Made by a program: the position numbers and the translations under genes
Notes under the pieces: model-generated
The model's input: only the letters and a program-made list of their open reading frames with translations
What the model was told of the DNA's origin: nothing
The model's database searches: none
Shown here: positions 60,468 through 64,000 of the stretch, piece after piece
How the letters are laid out: every line of letters starts with the position of its first letter
How positions within the stretch are numbered: the stretch's first letter is position 1
Assembly: GCA_964454975.1 (NCBI GenBank)
Contig: CAYVVD010000007.1
Span: 62,001-126,000, forward strand
Length of the DNA: 64,000 bases
Direction: 5' to 3'
Source: CAYVVD01 sp964454975
Lineage (GTDB): Bacteria; Bacteroidota; Ignavibacteria; Kapaibacteriales; UBA2268

Positions 60468-62072
60468 ATGGACCGCCGGGATTTCTTAAGGCTGAACCTT
60501 CGGGAAAAGCCATCTACGCTGACACCCGGGTATGAACCCACCGGAATAACACTTCTGGACGGCCCTCTTACAAGGAAACAAGCCGTCCACCTCTTGCGGA
60601 GGTTCACCTTCGCACCAACTACGGAACTAATCGACGAATTAACAGGACTCGACGTAGCTCAGGCAGTAGTAAGGCTGCTTGGCGACCAGACCGGCAGCCA
60701 GGCAGAGCCCTCAGACCTGTTAAAGGGCTGGATTGACGAACAGGAAGAAGATCCGCTTAGCGTGGGAAGCCAGGTAATCAGAGGCGAAATTGAAGGCCGC
60801 CTGCGGACTCGTTACAGGCAATTCAAAGACTGGTGGCTGGCAACAATGCGGGACGAAGACAAGCCCTTCTACGAAAAAAACGTACTTTTCTGGTCAACGG
60901 TATGGTGTATTGAATTTCCTTACGACACTAATGCTTTGATTCCTCCACCCCTGATTTACCGCAACAACCAAACGATACGCAAAAACTGCTATGGCAATTA
61001 CAAGAATTTTGCACTGGACATTACGCTGGATGGCGCTATGCTCCTCTACCAGAGCATGTACTACAGCACAAACGTAGCGCCGAATGAAAACTACCAAAGG
61101 GAGCTTCTTGAGTTATTCACCATGGGTACAAACAATCTTTCAAATGGCGACCCGAATTACACCGAAACTGACATTCAGGAAGGAACAAGAGCGCTTACTG
61201 GCTGGAAGACCGCAGCTTATAAGTTCCAGAATCAGCCAAACGGACCTTTCAATACTTACTTTGAAGCGCCTAAGCATGATACAGACTCAAAAACATTCAT
61301 GAAAGAAATTATTCCCTCAAGAGACCCTGTCCTGGACAACACAGAGGAAAAAGTACGGGATGAGGAGATCCTGGGCGGTATCCTGAAAATCATGTTTGAC
61401 AATCGTGCCGAAGCAATATCTTTCTTCGTTTGCTCCAAGCTCTACCGCTTCTATATGTTTGCAAGCGAAGCTGATATTGACTGGACATTTGTTGCTGAGC
61501 TCGCACAGGTACTTAGAAATAATGATTTCAACCTTAAACCTGTTTTTGAAGAATTATTTAAGAGCGACAGGTTCTACAATGAGGAGTATATCGGCGCACA
61601 AATTAAAACACCCGTTGAATACATCGTCGGCCTCGAACGTATGCTGGGTGTTGAATATGCTAAATCCCGCATTGCTGTTGACGACCTCGAAATGATGCTG
61701 TATGATCCGCCAAACGTGGGAAGCTGGAAGGCATACCGTACATGGATCTCAACAAACACATACCCGCTTCGTGTTAAATACGGACATGAAATAGCCGACC
61801 TGCCTTCTGAAGCAATGCTGATTAGCCTCGCTAAAAAGCTGCCGGGATTTGAGAACGCAGATACGATGACAGATTCGCTGATAGAATACTTCCTCCCGAG
61901 GGCTGTCAGCCAGGAAAGGCATGACAGGTATAAAGCCATACTGCTCCAGAATGCCGGGGTTGACGAGGCAGGCTGGACAGGCCTTATTAACAACAACGAG
62001 ACAGAAGCCGGCGTAGGCATCCGCGCCTTGATTAAAGAGTTTATTTTATCACCTGATTTTGAATTAAACTAA
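60468..62072 (+). CDS. DUF1800-family protein
   Basis: The ATG at 60468 (MDRRDFLRLNLREKPSTL) has AGGAG five bases upstream. About 534 residues of a DUF1800 protein: AVHLLRRFTFAPTTELIDEL near the start, NVLFWSTVWCIEF, MLLYQSMYYSTNVAPNENYQRELLELFTMG and NVGSWKAYRTWIS. An RRDFL motif at the N-terminus suggests that it once had a Tat signal, but no hydrophobic segment follows. The genes of DUF1800 and DUF1501 proteins are nearly always neighbours and their products are thought to be exported partners. The gap to the next gene is 10 bp. Confidence 0.9.
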   Translation: MDRRDFLRLNLREKPSTLTPGYEPTGITLLDGPLTRKQAVHLLRRFTFAPTTELIDELTGLDVAQAVVRLLGDQTGSQAEPSDLLKGWIDEQEEDPLSVGSQVIRGEIEGRLRTRYRQFKDWWLATMRDEDKPFYEKNVLFWSTVWCIEFPYDTNALIPPPLIYRNNQTIRKNCYGNYKNFALDITLDGAMLLYQSMYYSTNVAPNENYQRELLELFTMGTNNLSNGDPNYTETDIQEGTRALTGWKTAAYKFQNQPNGPFNTYFEAPKHDTDSKTFMKEIIPSRDPVLDNTEEKVRDEEILGGILKIMFDNRAEAISFFVCSKLYRFYMFASEADIDWTFVAELAQVLRNNDFNLKPVFEELFKSDRFYNEEYIGAQIKTPVEYIVGLERMLGVEYAKSRIAVDDLEMMLYDPPNVGSWKAYRTWISTNTYPLRVKYGHEIADLPSEAMLISLAKKLPGFENADTMTDSLIEYFLPRAVSQERHDRYKAILLQNAGVDEAGWTGLINNNETEAGVGIRALIKEFILSPDFELN

Positions 62073-62082
62073 GGGGGCAGAA

Positions 62083-63687
62083 ATGAAAAGACGTGACTTT
62101 GTTAAGACATCGGCTGCCGTTGGTGCAGGTGCAATGCTCGCCCCCTATATCGCAAAAGGGGTGCCGTACGAAAAACTTCCTATGGAAACACTCGGTTTCC
62201 TCGAAGCGAATACAATACTGATTATAGTCGAACTATTCGGCGGGAACGACGGGCTAAACACTATCATCCCGCTGCACATGGAGGACAAGTACAAGGAGCT
62301 GCGCCCGAGAATTAACATATCAAGGGCTGACGCACGCAGGTTCGCAGATTCAGATGTTTATTTCCATCCCGCAATGGTTGACAGTGTTCACAGGGACGGA
62401 ATGCTTGGCCTTTTTGAGCGTGGCAATCTTGCCGTCGTTCAGAATGTCGGCTATGAGGATATGACTCTTTCGCACTTCCTCTCGCAGCAGATATGGCTGA
62501 GCGGAATAAACGTAAAAGACCCACGAGACCCGCGCCTATTCGAGGGCTGGCTCGGCCGTTACTTCCTGAGTAAACTGCCGGATTACCCGTCTACGATACC
62601 GGAACACCCGCTTGCAATTGCCCTCGACGGAACCGTTCCACTGCTGTTTAAGACAGAATTGGGGCACATGGCAATCTCGCTTCTTGACCCCGAGAAGTTC
62701 TACGAGCAGGGGGGAGGGTTAAGTCCTAAAGACCCGATAATGCAGGGTGATTCTCTTTATAATACCGAATATAATTTTGTGCATACGATAGCTCGCCAGT
62801 CGCAGGAATACTCCGAAGCTATTTATAATGCTTACCAGGCAGGCAAGGACAAAATTCAGGTTAATTACACCTCCGGTTCAGAATTTGCGCCTACTCTTTC
62901 TGATAAATTCAAACTTATATCGCAATTGATTGCAGGCGGGCTCAAGACAAAGGTTTATTACATACGCCAGAGCAACTATGATTCTCATGCCCAGCAGATG
63001 AATGATCCCCATAGCGGCCAGCACCCGACGCTGCTGCGAGACTTGTCGAGAGGTATATCCGAGTTCATGGATGACGCCATCAAGCAGGGCTGGTCTGACA
63101 GGGTTGCAGGCATGACTATCTCCGAGTTCGGCAGGAGAGTCTATGACAATGGCTCGCGCGGCTCAGACCACGGCACGGCGTCAATGGGATTTGTATTCGC
63201 TGCCGACGACTATGTGAACGGCGCTACATACGGCCAGCCGCCGGACCTCGAAGACCTTGACAGCGGTAACCTCCGCACTGAATACGACTTCCGCCGTGTT
63301 TACTCGAATGTACTTAACTCATGGTTCGGAGCAACACAGGATGAAATAGATACTATATTTGGTGATTCATTCCTGCCGCTGCCTATACTGGCGAATCGAG
63401 TGCTTAGCGTCGAGAACCCGCTTGCGGGCTACACAGGCAGGGAGTTGAATGTTTACCCGAACCCGTCAAGGGGCATGGCAACACTCCGCTTCGAGCTAAA
63501 AATGCCGTCAAAGGTAAAAATCGGCATATACAATCATTCAGGGCAGAGAGTGGCATTGCTCGAATCGGGATACCTGGGTGCAGGTTACCACGAGTACCCT
63601 GTTCACTTAGGACAAAGTGGCACTTATGTTATTAACGTAATAGCCGGCAACAAAACCTACGCTGCACGGCTTAATGTAGTTATGTAA
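62083..63687 (+). CDS. DUF1501-family protein with Tat signal and T9SS sorting domain
   Basis: A 534-residue protein with a Tat signal (MKRRDFVKTSAAVGAGAMLA, twin Arg at 3-4), the DUF1501 domain (LIIVELFGGNDGLNTIIPL, FGRRVYDNGSRGSDHGTASMGFVFA, an alkaline-phosphatase-superfamily fold) and a C-terminal T9SS sorting domain (LNVYPNPSRGMATLRFELKMPSKVKIGIYNHSGQRVALLE). It would cross the inner membrane folded by Tat and the outer membrane by T9SS. It is paired with the DUF1800 gene. A G-rich AGGGGGC lies eight bases before the ATG. Confidence 0.92.
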   Translation: MKRRDFVKTSAAVGAGAMLAPYIAKGVPYEKLPMETLGFLEANTILIIVELFGGNDGLNTIIPLHMEDKYKELRPRINISRADARRFADSDVYFHPAMVDSVHRDGMLGLFERGNLAVVQNVGYEDMTLSHFLSQQIWLSGINVKDPRDPRLFEGWLGRYFLSKLPDYPSTIPEHPLAIALDGTVPLLFKTELGHMAISLLDPEKFYEQGGGLSPKDPIMQGDSLYNTEYNFVHTIARQSQEYSEAIYNAYQAGKDKIQVNYTSGSEFAPTLSDKFKLISQLIAGGLKTKVYYIRQSNYDSHAQQMNDPHSGQHPTLLRDLSRGISEFMDDAIKQGWSDRVAGMTISEFGRRVYDNGSRGSDHGTASMGFVFAADDYVNGATYGQPPDLEDLDSGNLRTEYDFRRVYSNVLNSWFGATQDEIDTIFGDSFLPLPILANRVLSVENPLAGYTGRELNVYPNPSRGMATLRFELKMPSKVKIGIYNHSGQRVALLESGYLGAGYHEYPVHLGQSGTYVINVIAGNKTYAARLNVVM

Positions 63688-63761
63688 AGCGGTTGTTTGT
63701 GTCTCCATAAGCATCATTTCCGTTGTGGAGGCCGTGCAAAAATATAATTACTGGTTGTTCT

Positions 63762-63856
63762 TCCCCACTCCGGAGAGGAGGGAGAAAAGGTATAAACGTT
63801 TATATCCCAAGCAATTAACAGCGCCGCTCTCATTTGGAGAAGAGTCGGGAGTGAGG
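63762..63856. repeat. Degenerate intergenic repeat with internal palindrome
   Basis: The stretch has ends CCCCACTCCGGAGAGG and GAGAAGAGTCGGGAGTGAGG that resemble common bacterial intergenic repeats of the CTCTCATTTGGAG type, and an exact 14-base palindrome TATAAACGTTTATA at 63791-63804. There is no coding potential. Confidence 0.45.
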
Positions 63857-63917
63857 TAATTAATCACAGAAAATTTATTAAACATAATACGAAATCGAGA
63901 ATTCGATATTAATAAAC

Positions 63918-63939
63918 AGGCTGCTCCGGCAGCCTTTTT
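63918..63939. terminator. Hairpin between convergent T9SS genes
   Basis: AGGCTGC (63918-63924) pairs with GCAGCCT (63929-63935), loop TCCG, followed by T5 on the plus strand; on the minus strand it lies just after the stop of the partial gene at the edge. Confidence 0.75.
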
Positions 63940-63955
63940 AATGAAAATAAGATTT

Positions 63956-64000
63956 CTACTCCACCTTCACAAAGCGTCTTTGGTAAACTTGCTTGTCGGT
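63956..64000 (-). CDS. C-terminal end of a probable T9SS cargo (partial)
   Basis: The last 14 codons plus stop of a minus-strand gene that runs off the right edge; they read TDKQVYQRRFVKVE. A basic strand ending F-V-K-V is the typical last beta strand of a T9SS type A sorting domain (the YQ/K-KFVK-type end). The rest of the gene is outside the window, so the product cannot be named. Confidence 0.5.
   Translation of the reverse strand, partial: TDKQVYQRRFVKVE

Noticed and set aside
63762..63856. CRISPR-like repeats at the right edge
   Set aside because: Only two dissimilar half-units are present, without regular spacers or cas genes.

Overview
The window is a stretch of chromosome from a Gram-negative, diderm bacterium of the Bacteroidota/Chlorobiota side of the tree, most likely Ignavibacteria or Kapabacteria. 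The evidence is: seven complete and one partial protein with C-terminal type IX secretion (T9SS) sorting domains, 3-deoxy-manno-octulosonate (LPS core) metabolism, OmpA-like lipoproteins and outer-membrane barrels, and also two flagellins behind a sigma-54-like promoter. Flagella together with T9SS is unusual in classical Bacteroidetes but fits Ignavibacteria-like lineages. The taxon is an inference, because no rRNA is present.

Layout. 1-4.3 kb: minus-strand housekeeping and small genes (ferritin-like diiron protein, small Cys protein, fatty acid hydroxylase, LysE-type exporter, pheS). 4.3-7.3 kb: an orphan phage-type terminase large subunit and a terminase-small-subunit-like gene flanking an opposite-strand fluoride channel (crcB), then a DUF6530-like gene. 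7.3-10.7 kb: a VWA-OmpA lipoprotein divergent from an ECF sigma factor and a membrane anti-sigma factor with an unusual outer-membrane-protein-like tail. 10.8-20.5 kb: glutamine amidotransferase and thiamine-binding-like pair, a 1160-residue T9SS cargo, ychF, kdsB, a GatC-like gene, a Na+/H+ antiporter, a cohesin/dockerin-like T9SS cargo and tRNA-His(GTG).

20.8-28.8 kb is the most interesting region: ten tightly packed plus-strand genes encoding three DJ-1/PfpI proteins, a ThDP-dependent decarboxylase-like enzyme, two dimeric alpha-beta barrel proteins (EthD-like and muconolactone-isomerase-like), a VOC protein, an ankyrin protein, an NTF2/SnoaL protein and a metallo-beta-lactamase-fold hydrolase. 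I do not recognise this combination as a described pathway. The mix of DJ-1, VOC, MBL and ThDP enzymes suggests chemistry on 2-oxo acids or reactive carbonyls. A REP-like repeat and hairpin separate it from a GlgX-type glycogen debranching enzyme and an AGE-epimerase-like protein fused to a degenerate STAS domain (29.0-33.2 kb).

33.3-42.7 kb: a small membrane protein, two large T9SS cargos, the tandem flagellins, an exported acidic protein and a family 2 glycosyltransferase. 42.8-45.6 kb: TrkH/TrkA potassium uptake. 46.2-53.3 kb: a candidate envelope machine with a single-TM 768-residue periplasmic protein carrying a Glu in its TM segment, two barrel-like outer membrane proteins and a VWA-OmpA protein. 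53.4-64 kb: two related T9SS cargos, the NfeD/slipin pair, a di-haem cytochrome c peroxidase, the DUF1800/DUF1501 pair, and the last codons of another T9SS cargo at the right edge. No CRISPR array, insertion sequence or intact prophage is seen.
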